Both the position numbers and the translations under genes were made by a program. From Cacajao melanocephalus (lineage: Eukaryota > Chordata > Mammalia > Primates > Pitheciidae), in assembly GCA_963573385.1 (NCBI GenBank), contig CAUYLG010071388.1, positions 1 through 64,000 on the forward strand: a stretch of DNA of 64,000 bases. Reading direction: 5' to 3'. Below the pieces are notes generated by a model. The model ran no database searches, was not told where the DNA came from, and saw only the letters and a list, made by a program, of their open reading frames with translations. Of the stretch, positions 1-12,544 are shown one piece after another. Each line of letters opens with the position of its first letter. Positions within the stretch are counted from its first letter, which is position 1.

Positions 1-82
1 TTTCTTTTTTTTTTTTTTTTTTTTGTTTGCTAGGTTTTTGCCCCCGGTTTTCTTGCTGTGGGGAATAAAAAAAAAATGCCAA

Positions 83-110
<28 letters not shown>
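1..110. other. Low-complexity, probably faulty sequence at the window edge
   Basis: An A/T homopolymer start, a disordered stretch and a 28-base C run (83-110) stand where the 5' half of an antisense Alu is expected; normal Alu sequence resumes at 111. A sequencing or assembly artefact is more likely than biology. Confidence 0.6.
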
Positions 111-113
<3 letters not shown>

Positions 114-316
114 TTCAAACAATTCTCCTGCCTCGGCCTCCTGAGTAGCTGGGATTACAGGCACCTGCCACCATGCCTGGCTAATTTTTTGTATTTTTTT
201 AGTAGAGAGGGGGTTTCACCATCTTGGCCAAGTTGGTCTTGAATTCTTGACCTCATGATCCACGCACCTCGGCATCCCAAAGTGCTAGGATTACAGGCAT
301 GAGCCACCGCACCCAG
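111..316 (-). repeat. Alu (partial)
   Basis: Antisense Alu from the first-monomer promoter region to the GCACCCAG end; its other half is replaced by the disordered edge sequence. Confidence 0.9.
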
Positions 317-818
317 AAACATTTTTCCTTTTGATACCCCTTGGCACATCTGAACTCTTTTCTTCTTGACTTTCAACTTAATCATTTCCATTTGATCTTG
401 GAAACCTAATTGCCTGTGGTGGAATGGAATGAGACTCTCAAGTTCAAGGATGTTCTCTTCAGGAGGGAAGGTCAGCAAGCACTGTACCACCAGCTACAGA
501 AAAACAACTTCTCTCAAAGCTCAAACCACTACACACTTGTAGAAACATCTCAGCCAAAGCAAGCCTTCAGTCACCATCCTATCCGTCCCTGGAGACCCAC
601 TGCAAATGCCACTGCGGACATGAAGCCCTCTCTGGGGATGGTCCCCAAAAGGAAGTGATTTTGTTTTCCTCTAAATCCCTGTGCTTCTTTTTGTTAAGGC
701 ACATATACTCTGACTTGTATAAGGTTTTATTATTCTTGTTACTTATCTTAGACTCTAAGATGATGAGATTAATAAAAGCTATCATTCACTAAACACTTAC
801 TGTTTCTTTAGTCAACAA
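317..818. other. Single-copy DNA with an unrecognised 83-codon frame
   Basis: Between two Alus lies a plus-strand frame at 410-658 (start MPVVEWNETLKFKDV, end GMVPKRK, stop TGA) with an AATAAA at 771-776. The product is not recognised. It may be chance, an old repeat or a fragment of a retrocopy. Confidence 0.3.
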
Positions 819-1124
<306 letters not shown>

Positions 1125-1189
1125 TGAGCACTATAATGTCAGGCACTTTAAACATGATTACATTAAATTCTTGTGACTTGTTTTCTTTC

Positions 1190-1488
1190 TTTCTTTCTTT
1201 TTTTGAGACAGGATCTTGCTCTGTCACCCAGGCTGGAGTGCAGTGATGTGATCACAGCTCACTGCAGCCTTGATCTCCTGCACTCAATCAATCTTCCCAT
1301 ATGAGCCTCCCAATAGCTAGGACTACAGAGACACTCCACCATGCCTGGCTAGTTTAAAAAATTTTTTTTGTAGAGATGGGGTCTCACTATGTTGCCGAGG
1401 CTGGTCTTGAACTCCTGGCCTCAAGTGATCCTTCAGCCTCAGCCTCCTGAAGCACTGGGCTTAGAGGTGTAAGCCACCACACCTGGCC
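1190..1488 (-). repeat. Alu (old, AluJ-like)
   Basis: Antisense Alu with a (CTTT)n-like tail; GAGACAGGATCTTGC start and many changes suggest an old subfamily. Confidence 0.92.
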
Positions 1489-1825
1489 ACCTATGACTGA
1501 GGCTTGTATATCTTTAGGGGCTTCCCAATCTTAAGGCAAGGTATGAAGCTTATTTTAAAAAGCATAAAAATGATAATGCTTGTGTTTTATCTATTTAAAA
1601 GCCATAGATGATCCAGTAATGAAAATTATCCTTGGCAATGGGGATGGAGTAAAATGGTTAAGAAGACAGATATATGAGAATCATAGTAATCAATCTTCAT
1701 TTGATCAGTATTTTAAATTTTACTGTTATACAACCTCAACAATGTCTGCTAAATTAATGTCTATTAAAAAGGCAATTCCATTTTAGTTCTGTATTGCCTC
1801 CATTCTTTTTCCGATGTACTTTGTT

Positions 1826-2136
1826 CCATTTTATTTTATTATTTATTTGTTTATTTGAGATGGAGTCTTGTTCTGTTGCCCAGGCTGGAGTGCAGTGGTG
1901 TGCTCTCGGCTCACTGCAACCTTCCCGCGCTGGGCTCAAGTGATTCTCCTGCTTCAGCCTCCTGAGTAGCTGGGACTACAGCTGCATACCACCACGCCCA
2001 ATCCATTTTTGTAGTTTTAGTAGAGATGGTTTCACCATGTTGGCCAGGCTAATCTCAAACTCCTGACCTCAAGTGATCCACCTACCTCAACCTCTCAAAG
2101 TGCTGAAATTCCAGGTGTGCGCCACTGCTCCAAGCC
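1826..2136 (-). repeat. Alu
   Basis: Antisense Alu with an A/T-interrupted tail (TTATTTATTTGTTTATTTGAGATGG read in pieces) ending GCTCCAAGCC. Confidence 0.92.
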
Positions 2137-2356
2137 TCCTATGTACTTTTAAAGGAATTTTTAAGTAGAGATCAAAGAGTAGTATACAAGAAAAAGAAAC
2201 AAGAGCTCATAGCAACCTACACACTCCACACATTAGTCTCTGAAAAATGAGTTAGTAAAAAATAATGAAAAATAAACAATGGAGTTAATAAACAGTTATA
2301 ACCCCAAACCTAAAAATGAAAATATATTTATGAATACTATGTCATATTCTACAATA

Positions 2357-2690
2357 CAGGAGACCCTTGACCAACATAAGTTTGAACTTGGGGAGTCCAT
2401 TTATACATGGATTTTTTTCAAAAAATATGTTGACTTTTTTTTGAGATTTGCAACAATTTGAAAAAACTTGCAAACCACACAGACTAGAAATATAAAAAAA
2501 ATTAAGAAAAAGTTTTGCCATGAATGCATCAAATATATAAAGATATTACTGTATCAATTGTTTACCTATGGGCAAGTCATCCTGTTAACAGGAAGTAGTA
2601 GTTATTTTGGGAAGTCAAAAGTTATACACAAATTTTTAACTGCATGAAGCATTGAAGCTCCTACTCCCTGTATTGGTAAGGGGTCAACTG
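2357..2690. mobile_element. Tigger/MER2-like non-autonomous DNA transposon
   Basis: The start reads CAGGAGACCCTTGACCAAC and the end GGGGTCAACTG, imperfect inverted repeats of the CAGTTGACCC type. The internal AAAGTTATACACAAATTTT also fits this pogo/mariner-type family. The exact subfamily name is uncertain. Confidence 0.65.
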
Positions 2691-2918
2691 AATTTGTAAA
2701 AAATCCATCTCTTAGTAGCCAACAGAATAAATAAGTTACAAAAGAACCACACAGTATAAACAGGAGGCAAATCTAGACTTTGCTCTAGTCTTCGTAAAGC
2801 AGAGGTAGGTCTCCACTCTCCGAGGAAAGCCTGGAATATACTCCTAAAGTCAGGAGTTGTTTTCTAACACTTTTGTTTATAAGGTATAATCATCATTTTA
2901 AAAAAAAACAGAATTTTG

Positions 2919-3222
2919 GCCAGGCGCAGTGGCTCACGCCTTTAATCCCAGCACTTTGGGAGGCTGAGGCGGGCGGATCACGAGGTCAAGAGATCGAGAC
3001 CACCCTGGCCAACATGGTGAAACCCCGTCTCTACTAAAAAATACAAAAAAATTAGCTGGGTGTGGTAGTGCGCACCTGTAGTCCCAGCTACTCAGGAGGC
3101 TGAGGCAGGAGACTTGCTTGAACCCAGGAAGCGGAGGTTGCAGTGAGCCGAGGTCGCACCACTGCACTCCAGCCTGGCGCCTGGTGATGGAGTGAGACTC
3201 TGTCTAAAAAAAAAAAACAAAA
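2919..3222 (+). repeat. Alu
   Basis: Full-length sense Alu (GGCCAGGCGCAGTGGCTCAC) with an A-rich tail; both flanks read ACAGAATTTT, a likely target duplication. Confidence 0.95.
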
Positions 3223-3501
3223 CAGAATTTTAATCTCTTTCTAATTCATGGTTAAAATAAAAAGTAACAGGAGGGAAATAATAGTTACACAACAAACTGA
3301 TTATCTGATAATAAAATTACCCAAGGGAGGGAAAAAGATTCTGCTTTTGTGATCTACCATAAAAGATTCATTTAGCAGAGCATAGTTGCTCAATAAAACA
3401 TAGAAAATTCTGAATGTGCCCAGCTGAATGACCACCTCTTCCCCGACTCTACCTGCAAATCAACCTTCTGGGCCTCCCCCACTTAATAAGATGAGAGAAT
3501 C

Positions 3502-3847
<346 letters not shown>

Positions 3848-3919
3848 TTATTCTCTGGTTGTTTATAAAATACTTTTCAGCATCTGAGAAACTCATTTTG
3901 AGTTCAGGTTTGCCCTTAC

Positions 3920-4057
3920 CATAGAAACTTGTTTCACTTGTTTATATTCAATTTCATCCCGATATCCCGCTTGTTGAAATCTGTACAGATTTTCTATCTC
4001 TTCTGACCATTTTTTGGCGCGACTTATTGATTTTGGTTTCACGTCGGAACTAGCCAT
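3920..4057 (-). CDS. MEIG1: MEIG1 first coding exon (residues 1-46)
   Basis: MEIG1 is a small (about 88-residue) protein needed for spermiogenesis; it partners PACRG at the manchette of elongating spermatids (established knowledge). Read on the minus strand, the ATG at 4057-4055 opens [20 protein letters not shown] and continues through [26 protein letters not shown], 46 codons, then donor ATG|GTAAGG. This matches the N-terminal half of mammalian MEIG1. The second coding exon was looked for at lower coordinates and not found, so it should lie beyond the left edge. Confidence 0.95.
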
Positions 4058-4086
4058 GGTTACTGGGGCCTTATTACCAATAATTT
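4058..4086 (-). other. MEIG1: MEIG1 5' UTR part of the first coding exon
   Basis: On the minus strand the acceptor ATCTTTCAG (AG at 4088-4087) precedes 29 nt of leader ending CAGTAACC before the ATG. At least one upstream non-coding exon must exist, probably near the GC-rich region at 10.0-10.5 kb. Confidence 0.75.
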
Positions 4087-4488
4087 CTGAAAGATGTTAA
4101 AACAACATTAATAGATAATGTAATAATGCCAACTTTGAAATTCTCTTTAAGAATAAACAAAACTAACACTTAAAAATTATATACAGAGTTGAGAATCCCA
4201 TTAAATATATTAGTTTTTTGGACAAACAGTTCCAAGATTGAAAAGGATTCATGCTCTATTTTGTGGAGATAAAAATGTAACAAATGAACAAACAAAAACC
4301 CCAAGTCCCCAAAAGATACATAGAAAACTGTTTATTTCTTTATCAATAAAATTGCAGTCAGAGTTGTAGTTATGGAGTGATGTTCTAAAAGCTGTATATT
4401 CGTATACAAATACTAGAGTTCTAGTAATATGTTCAGTAGATTGTCAAAATATCCACCACCATTCCATTTAGTTACGTTCCAAACTGTA

Positions 4489-4520
<32 letters not shown>

Positions 4521-4961
4521 AGGGAATGTAAGATCTGTCTTCTCACTCTCTTCTCTGTTTCTGGGAAGGAAGGGTTTATTCATTTTCACTTCTTAATTAC
4601 TTGGAGACATCTCAATTGCTGCAATTAATGTACTGAGATCACTGTAGTGCCTGATCCTTTGATGAACCAATGTGAGAAGATAGACTAACACACATTCTAT
4701 GCACACTGCATGGCAGTCGTGGTACTGAGATCATGGATTTAAAAACAATGTAAGAGGTCACTAATAGTCTTAGAAAGTCAAATACATGACTTTAGTTCAT
4801 ATAATCATCTATTCACCAAACTTCAAGATTTTCAAAAACATAATTTTGCACTTGTTTTCTCAGCTATTTCTTCTGTTACCAAAATGTATTAGTCATTTAA
4901 CGAAATAAAGTGTCCAAAATTTTCACCATGATTCCTTGAATCTATTCTTCCATTATATTTC
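4087..4961. other. MEIG1: MEIG1 intron, no gene seen
   Basis: AT-rich intronic DNA upstream of the MEIG1 coding exon. It holds a (CT)n microsatellite and nothing else I can name. Confidence 0.7.
4489..4515. repeat. (CT)n microsatellite
   Basis: Uninterrupted TC dinucleotides for about 27 bases. Confidence 0.95.
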
Positions 4962-5271
<310 letters not shown>

Positions 5272-5403
5272 ATTTCTATTGGCTGAAACACATTAAAGTC
5301 AGGTCCTGTAAATAAATTAATATTTTTTGAATTTTTTTCAATCACAATGACAATTGCTTATTATGTTAAAAGGTCAAGAAATACATTAAAGTATAAAAAG
5401 GAA

Positions 5404-5692
5404 AGGCTGGACATGGTGGCTCAGGCCTGTAATCCCAGAACTTTGGGAGACTGAGGTCAGGAGACCTGAGGTCAAGAGTTTGAGACCAGCCTGGACAACA
5501 TGGTGAAAGCCCGTCTCTACTAAAAATACAAAATTAGCCAGGCGTGGTGGCGCATGCCTGTAATCTCAGCAACTTGGGAGGGTGAGGCAGGAGATTTGCT
5601 TGAACCTGCGAGGTGAGGTTGCAGTGAGCTGAGATCCCGCCATTGCACTCCAGCCTGGGCAACAAGAGTGAAACTCCAACTCAAAGAAACAA
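5404..5692 (+). repeat. Alu
   Basis: Full-length sense Alu with a short degenerate tail, directly followed by a partial Alu. Confidence 0.93.
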
Positions 5693-5868
5693 AACATTAG
5701 CTGGGAATGGTGGCAGGTACCTACAATCCCAGCTACTTGGAAGGCTAGGCTTGAGAATCACTTGAAAGCCACGAGGTAGAGGTTGCAGGGAGCCAAGATT
5801 GCTCCACTGTACTCCAGCCTAGGTGACAGAGCGAGACTCAAGACTCAAAAAAAGAAAACAAAACAAAC
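5693..5868 (+). repeat. Alu (5'-truncated)
   Basis: Begins at the second monomer (ATTAGCTGGGAATGGTGG) and runs into an A-rich tail; head-to-tail with the preceding Alu. Confidence 0.85.
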
Positions 5869-6657
5869 AAATATATATATACATAAAGGAAAAGTCAAAA
5901 TCAGCATCACATCAATTAGAAATATCCATTCTTCACACTGGGCAAACGTCATGCTAAATATATGATGAATTAGCACAGACTTAAAAGTTTTATTTAAAAG
6001 GGTCTTATAATAAATGCTCTTACAACACTAACAAATTTAGCTTTACTTGGATTTAATAGGAGAAAAATAGGAAATGGAAATAAAATGGACAGACTTGCTG
6101 AATTACACACAAATATTTCTTCAATATGAAAGATGTGGCCTAAATGTTCCCTTAGTGGTTAGTAAAAAAAGATAATGAAGACTCTGAGGAGGCTAAGAGT
6201 CACAAGTACCAATGGACTCTTTTCTATGAAAAACAAGAAAGTTTGTCTGATGCTCTTCCTATTTGGATTTTTGTTAAATTACTTAACATTCTAAAGATGA
6301 TAGTGTTTATATTGCATTCTGAAATCATAATTCCCAGAGTTGTTTGAACTTAGCTCCAGATTTAAGTGAATCTAAATGAAGGCATGCATCACACAGTTCT
6401 TATCCTCATAAAAGGAGCAACTATGTAAGTAGCATTAGTATTGCTGTTTGCATGTTTTCCCAATGTGCATACCAACAGGTACATCGATCAGATCAAAGAA
6501 AATCAGAGTTTTGTCAGTATGTTGACTCCTTAAAAACTTTCAATCCTTTCAAAGGTAACCTGTCTACAGAAATTTAAAAAAAAAAAAAAAAAAAAAACCC
6601 TTTTAATCTTTAGTAATTGACTTAGGCTCAGGCCCATGTTGCATTTTAAGGCAATTC
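5869..6657. other. MEIG1: MEIG1 intron, no gene seen
   Basis: AT-rich single-copy sequence with a poly-A run at 6569-6597. No open frame or repeat family recognised. Confidence 0.6.
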
Positions 6658-6951
6658 TTTTTTTTTTTTTCTTGAGATGGAGTCTCACTGTATCACCTGG
6701 GCTGGAGTGCAGTGGCGTGATCTCGGCTCACTGCGGTCTCCTGGGTTCAAGCGTTTCTCCTGCCTCAGCCTCCTGAGTAGCTAGGACTACAGATGTGTAC
6801 CACCCTACCCAGATACTTTTTGTATGTTTAGTAGAGATGGGTTTTGCCATGTTTTGCAGGTTGGTCTTGAACTCCTGGCTTCAAGTGATCCATGCATCTT
6901 GGCCTCCCAATGTGCTGGGATTACAGGCGTAAGCCACTGCACCTGGCCCAT
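6658..6951 (-). repeat. Alu
   Basis: Antisense Alu, poly-T then TTGAGATGGAGTCTCAC, ending GCACCTGGCCC; slightly deleted in the first monomer. Confidence 0.94.
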
Positions 6952-7205
6952 TTTTATAGTATTATACGAATTTATGTAAAATTTGGAACACCTGGCAAAA
7001 TAATAAATAAGCCATGCTTCAGTGAAACCTCTGTCCTTTAATGCCATTCGCTCTAATCAGAAGTTCACTACTCCACTGCTGCACAGTATACTAGCAATAT
7101 ACCAGCTATGACAAACAGGTGAGTTGGACATGTAATACAGCCTAAGAATCCATTCATATATATAATATGATATATTACACAGGAATATAGAAATATTACA
7201 CAGGA

Positions 7206-7500
7206 GGCTGGGTGCAGTGGCTCATGCCTGTAATCCCAGCACTTTGGGAGGCTGAGGTGGGCAAATCACCTGAGGTCAGGAGTTCAAGACCAGCCTGACC
7301 AACATGGAGAAACCCTATCTCTACTAAAAATACAAAATTAGCCAGGTGTGGTGCCGCATGCCTGTAATCCTAGCTATTCGAGAGGCTGAGGCAGGAGAAT
7401 CACTTGAACCCTGGAGGCGGAGGTTGCAGTGAGACAAGATAGCGCCTTGAACTCCAGCCTGAGCAACAAGAGTGAAACTTTGGCTTAAAAAAAAAAAAAG
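7206..7500 (+). repeat. Alu
   Basis: Full-length sense Alu; the sequence AATATTACACAGGA is found on both sides, a good target-site duplication. Confidence 0.96.
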
Positions 7501-8233
7501 AATATTACACAGGAAACAGGTTCTAAGAAACATTAAAGAAAAAAGTGAACTCACTGTATTAAAATACTTTCAAAATTTAGTCATATTTGTACATGAGTTT
7601 CATCACTATTACTTATAGGACTTTTACAGATGAAGCACATTTCCAAAAAGTAGTAATAGAATCTTAATTTTTGTCTTATCCAAGCCCTTTTTACTTTAGG
7701 CTTCGTTTTTTGCTCATATTCATTCAAAATGTATTTTCTTGAATGTCATGTATCTAACCTTTTGTCACTTTCAGCTCAAAAAATTATGGCAACTATAAAT
7801 AAAAATGCTACATTTAATCGAAAAGCAGAAAATATGCCGTATTCAATTGGGACTTTGGGGGAAATCACCACTATTCTCAGTAGAAATAGATATCTTCCAG
7901 TTACTATTAAGCATTTCAAAATTTTATTTTCCCAAAATACCTAAAGAGAATATGAATGTAAATTTCACAATAGGAACTCTAGTGACTACTATAACTATGC
8001 TATATAAGTGGTGGTGCAATTTTTTTTTTTTTGGCCTTTCAGTTTATTAAAAACAAAATGAAACTAAAATTAGGAAAGATCAACTTATAATTCCTTAATT
8101 AAATTTTTCAATGATTCTAGGAATTCAGCGGCAGTACTAATTCTGCTAGTAGTAATATTCAGCACTTGCAGACAGAGTGGTTTCTTTACTGGCAGTTGTG
8201 CCAAAAAACATATTTATTAAAAAATACATTAAA

Positions 8234-8290
8234 TGGCTGGATGCAGTGGCTCATGCCTGTAATCCCAGCTCTTTCTGAGACCGGGCGGAT
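8234..8290 (+). repeat. Alu, left part (interrupted)
   Basis: Alu 5' end (GGCTGGATGCAGTGGCTCATG) that stops at GGGCGGAT, where foreign GC-rich DNA begins. It resumes at about 8623. Confidence 0.88.
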
Positions 8291-8343
8291 AAGTTGGGAA
8301 GCCTGGAGACACTAGAGGGAAAGTGAGAGGGAGCGGGGAGCCA

Positions 8344-8444
8344 AAAGCCTACAGCACTCGGTTTTCCCAGGCGGTCTTCTATCCAAGTACTGGCCAGGCC
8401 CGACCCTGATTAGTTTCCGAGATCAGGGTGGTATGGCCTTAGAC
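8344..8444 (-). pseudogene. 5S rRNA pseudogene with 20-nt internal deletion
   Basis: On the minus strand it reads GTCTAAGGCCATACCACC and ends GTGCTGTAGGCTTT. It is 101 nt against 121 nt for 5S rRNA. The missing 20 nt (about 22-41) lie between two CTGA copies, a microhomology deletion. The internal control region is kept with a few changes and a TTTT terminator follows. Confidence 0.9.
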
Positions 8445-8465
8445 GCGGGCAGGGGGCGCTTGGCG

Positions 8466-8477
8466 GCCCCAAGAGCC
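8466..8477 (-). promoter_or_regulatory. 5S D-box upstream promoter motif
   Basis: The minus strand reads GGCTCTTGGGGC, -33 to -22 from the 5S start. This matches the human 5S D-box as I remember it, both sequence and position. Confidence 0.7.
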
Positions 8478-8622
8478 CGCGGTGTTGCCTCGGCGGACCC
8501 CTACCACGAGGTCCCCGGCTGCCGCCGGGCGCAGACCAAGCAGGCGGAAAAGCGGGAGAAAAGAGTCAGAGGGCGGTTGGGAAGCCCGGCGACAAGAGGG
8601 GGAAAGAGGGAGAGAGTGGGGA

Positions 8623-8850
8623 GGATCACTTGAGTCCAAGGGTTCAAAACCACCCTGGGCAACATAGTGAGACCCTGTCTCTACAAAAAATAAAATTAGC
8701 TGGGTATGCTGGCCCATGCCTGTAGTCTCAGCCACTGGGGAGGCTGAGGTAGGAGGACTGCTTGAGCCCCCAAGGTTGATGCCACAGTGAGCTGTGATCG
8801 AGTCACTGCACTCCAGCCTGGGAGACAAGAGACCCTGCCTCAAGAAAAAT
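8623..8850 (+). repeat. Alu, right part (resumed)
   Basis: Continues GGATCACTTGAGTCC to the tail, completing the Alu interrupted at 8290. The tail runs into an (ATAC)n-like stretch. Confidence 0.88.
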
Positions 8851-9004
8851 ACATTCATACATACATATATACTCACATACATACATGTTACGTATAAAAT
8901 ACCAAGTTGTATCTCCACAAACAGGTAATGGCATTGCCTGAGTTTCTGGTTTGTGAAACTGAATTGTATTAAACACTTAGGGTTTACATGCATACAGATA
9001 ATGA

Positions 9005-9295
9005 TTCAACTCGTACCTCCACTTTACCATGGTGCAAAGGCAATACGTATTCACTAGATCGAGTGCCCATACAACCGTTCTGTTTTCCACTTTGAATACA
9101 GTATTCAATAAGTTACATGACATAGTCAACACTTTATTATAAAATAGGCTTTGTGTTAGAGGACGTTGCCAAACTGCAGGCTAGGTAAGGTGTTCTGAAG
9201 ACGTTTAAGGTTGGCTAGGTGCATTTAATGCATTTTCGACTTACCACGGCTTTATTGGGACATAACCCCATGGTTAAATCGAGAAGCATTTATTG
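9005..9295. mobile_element. Tigger-like DNA transposon remnant
   Basis: Contains TTTCCACTTTGAATACAG, AACACTTTATTATAAAAT and GCATTTTCGACTTACC, typical of an old non-autonomous Tigger/MER element. Subfamily not certain. Confidence 0.5.
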
Positions 9296-9880
9296 TAGGT
9301 TTTTCGTGTAGGAGATGAAAACCCACCATCTCAAATCCCTGACAATCTAAAGTTATAACAGAGGCTTCTGATGTCGTCAGCCATCCCAAATTCCCTCTGT
9401 ACCTCCCTTTCACTGTAAAAAGTGCTTTTACTTTTAGTAGTATTTAAACCTCAAGAACAGTAGCCTCCCTAATAGTCCATTTTTTTCTCCTATTAGATTA
9501 TTCCTGTTCATAGGAGGCAGCAGGAGCCCTGTAACCAGCAGGTAACCTTAGACAAGGCCAGGAACACGCCTGTGCCTGTTTCCTGAACGGAAAGAGAAGC
9601 ATTAGATGGTCTCTAACGTCCTAAATTCCCGTCCGCTGTTGCCGGGCGTTCATTTGAAAGACAAAAGTGGTTCCCAAAAGCAAGCTTGACGGTCCCTGCT
9701 CCGGGCGTGCTAACCCGCAGGTGTGCAGCACAAAGCCGCTCCTTTCCAGCCCCCACAGCTAACCAGCAGTCCCCATCCCTCCAACTTCCTTTCTGCCACA
9801 AACCATCAACTGTGTGGGAGGTGAAATCTGCCTGGAGAAGGCTGGGATGGACAAAGCACAGTGTTCCATAATCAAGGGCC
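9296..9880. other. Upstream of the MEIG1 island, no gene seen
   Basis: Single-copy sequence leading into the CpG island. A faint MIR-like stretch may lie at 9530-9600. Confidence 0.4.
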
Positions 9881-10500
9881 CGCATCAGAAAGCCCTCGGA
9901 GTCGCGGCCCCTAAAGCCAAAGGGATCGCGGGGCAGCCAGGAAACTTCCGGGAGCACCGGACCCTGAGGCTCTGGAAGGCCCTCTACCCTGAAAAACACG
10001 AAAGAGACATGAAAACCACAGGATCTCCCGGGCAAACCTCAGGAGACAACAGAGAGCGGCGGAGCGGAGAAGGCGGGGTAAGGACTTCCGGGGCGGGTCT
10101 ACGGCTGGGGCGGGGCTACAGCCGGGGCGCAGGGGTTGGCGGGGAGGGCCCGGCGACGCATCCACCCACCCCTGGGTCCGGCTCTCCGGGATTATCCTCG
10201 CTCCGCCGAGCAGGAGAGGCCAGGGGTGCCTGGGAGCTCGCAGGCGGGCGTGGCGGTGCTCGCGTTCTCTACTCGGGATCCGCGGGTAAGGCCAGCGAGA
10301 GGCCAACTGCTGTGGCCTCTGCGATCCTCGCGCCTCTTAGCAACGCGGTGAAGCTGCAGGAGCTCCCGGCTACTTCAGGCCCCGCCCATTTCGCTCAGGC
10401 CCCGCCCCCGGGAGCGAGCTTCTGTGCGTATGCGCGAGGGCTGGAGCGAGCGCTGGCCCAGCTTCCTATGCCAATGTAGGTCCCAGGTAGGAACGCTGCC
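9880..10500 (-). promoter_or_regulatory. MEIG1: Probable MEIG1 promoter CpG island
   Basis: A GC- and CpG-rich island with several GC boxes (GGGGCGGG near 10092 and 10109, CCCCGCCC near 10381 and 10402) and no repeats. It lies upstream of the minus-strand MEIG1 coding exon and about 5.6 kb from the DCLRE1C promoter. That spacing agrees with the human locus as I remember it. The motif TTAGCAACGC (10337-10346) resembles an RFX half-site, plausible for a testis gene but unproven. The long plus-strand frame here (9814-10479) is explained by base composition. Confidence 0.6.
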
Positions 10501-11486
10501 AGGGCTTACCCCGGAGCAGAGACGGAGGGCGAAATGGGTTACTTGCTGCTGCTTGAATTGCAGAAAAAATTCCCTAGGAAAGCGGATCACAGCACGGAAA
10601 TACTGCCGTTTCTAGTTCCTCATAGTACATATCTCCTATCTATTTATTTGCAGGGAATGAACCAATCCAGAGAGGCGCCATAGTGCCTGACAATTAGTAA
10701 ACCTACAATAAATGATATCTATAGCTTTATTTTTTCCAGCATTATCTATTACTATAGTACAGTACTATTTTAGCGAAAGTGATCAGATTCAAGATACATG
10801 TTTTGAACGTAGCCATCGGGATTTGTGAAATTGCTGAATGAAAGAAAGGAGGAGCTGTGGGGCTGGAGCCAGCTCATTAGAGCTCTCATGACTCGGTAAT
10901 TAAATTTTTAGGAATTTTTTGAGCCAGTTGTTAAATATAAGCCATGAACATGAAGATGACAAGGGCCTGGGGCACCTGCCCAAAACGAAACATAAACAGA
11001 AACACACGCAAGCCATATTACAAATTAAATTATATAAACTTGTAAATAAATGAGTCATATTAAAACAAAAGCAACACATAGTAAAACTGAAAACAAAAAA
11101 CACAACTATTTACTGAAAACTCCCAAATTTATTTCTTCAGCCCAGTCTTTCTCTGAACTTTAGATTTGTATATCCAACGTATATTCGACACCCACTTGGT
11201 TTTCCAAAACAACCTCCCCAAACACCTCCCTGCCAAAACAAAAACAAAAACCCTGCTCTTTCTTCATGTCTTTTAGTAGGTGAGGGCTAGAACCCTCTCT
11301 TTCCGTATCCATCAGTGCAACCTGCTCGCTTCATAGCTTCTACTCACGTCCCAGCCATCATCATTTGTCTCTTCTCTGGTAACTACGACAGTTCCCAACA
11401 GCTCTTTCTGCCCCCTGTATAGTCTGTTGTCAACACAGCAGTCAGGGCAATCCGTTTAAAACCTAAGTCAAATTATGTCAGCCTTC
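10500..11486. other. Intergenic, no gene seen
   Basis: AT-rich sequence between the MEIG1 island and the next Alu. No exon or named repeat recognised; 11400-11486 may be part of an old L2-like element continuing at 11707. Confidence 0.5.
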
Positions 11487-11862
<376 letters not shown>

Positions 11863-11989
11863 CTAACAGTAGGTGCTAAAGGGATATATTTTGAATGAGT
11901 ATATGTCACCACTGCCCCTCTAGTGCCGTGGAGGACACATGGCATGGCGGCTAGCAGTGTGTTGTCAAAGAGCACAGTGTCTAAAAGTT

Positions 11990-12180
11990 TAGTGGCCTTC
12001 TTGGATTTGAATCTGGGTTCTACTCACTAGCAACATGACCTTGGACGAGGTACTTAACCTCTGTTTCCTCAACCGTCAAATGAGGATAAAAAGTGCACCT
12101 ATCTGATCGGCAGCTAGGATGTAAGGATGAATTAGTAAGTAGAAAACGCTGATAACATCTGGAACTACCTAAATGGTAGA
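11990..12180 (+). repeat. MIR
   Basis: Sense MIR: GGATTTGAATCTGGGTTC, then ACATGACCTTGGACGAGG, then TGTTTCCTCAACCGTCAAA, the MIR core in order. Confidence 0.85.
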
Positions 12181-12242
12181 CAATAATTTACTTTCATTAG
12201 AATATACACTCCCACTTCCACAGAGATTTTTGACTGCTTTTT

Positions 12243-12529
12243 AAAAAAATTTTTTGAGACAGGGTCTCACTCTGTCATCCAGACTAGAGTGTACTGGCAC
12301 CATCTTAGCTCACTGCAACCTCTGCCTCCGGGTTCAAGCAATTCTCGTGCGTCAACCTCCTAAGTAGCTGGGATTACTGGTACACCACCACACCCGGCTA
12401 CTTTTTTTTGTATTTTTAGTAGAGACGGTTTTTAACTATGCTGGTCTTCAACTCCTGGCCCCAAGTGATCTGCCAGCCTTGACCTACCAAAGTACTGAGA
12501 TTACAGGCATGAGCCACCAGGATGGGCCA
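12243..12529 (-). repeat. Alu
   Basis: Antisense Alu with small deletions, ending CCAGGATGGGCC. Confidence 0.93.
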
Positions 12530-12544
12530 CATTTTTTGTCTGCT

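Larger units (their letters stand above)
8291..8626 (-). repeat. Inserted 5S rDNA segment inside an Alu
   Basis: About 336 bp of GC-rich DNA splits an Alu at its GGCGGATCAC site. GGAT appears at both junctions (8287-8290 and 8623-8626). The piece carries a 5S rRNA pseudogene on the minus strand, about 125 bp of its upstream flank, and an imperfect direct repeat of about 55 bp at each end (8283-8340 and 8571-8623). Since upstream DNA came with the gene, this looks like a DNA-level move and not a retrocopy of 5S RNA. Confidence 0.75.

Noticed and set aside
8433..8993. Open frames across the 5S insertion and Alu
   Set aside because: They run through 5S rDNA spacer and Alu sequence on both strands, so they are compositional.
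9814..10479. Long plus-strand open frame (221 codons) in the GC-rich island
   Set aside because: High GC makes stops rare, overlapping frames are open on both strands, and nothing matches a known protein; it fits a CpG promoter.
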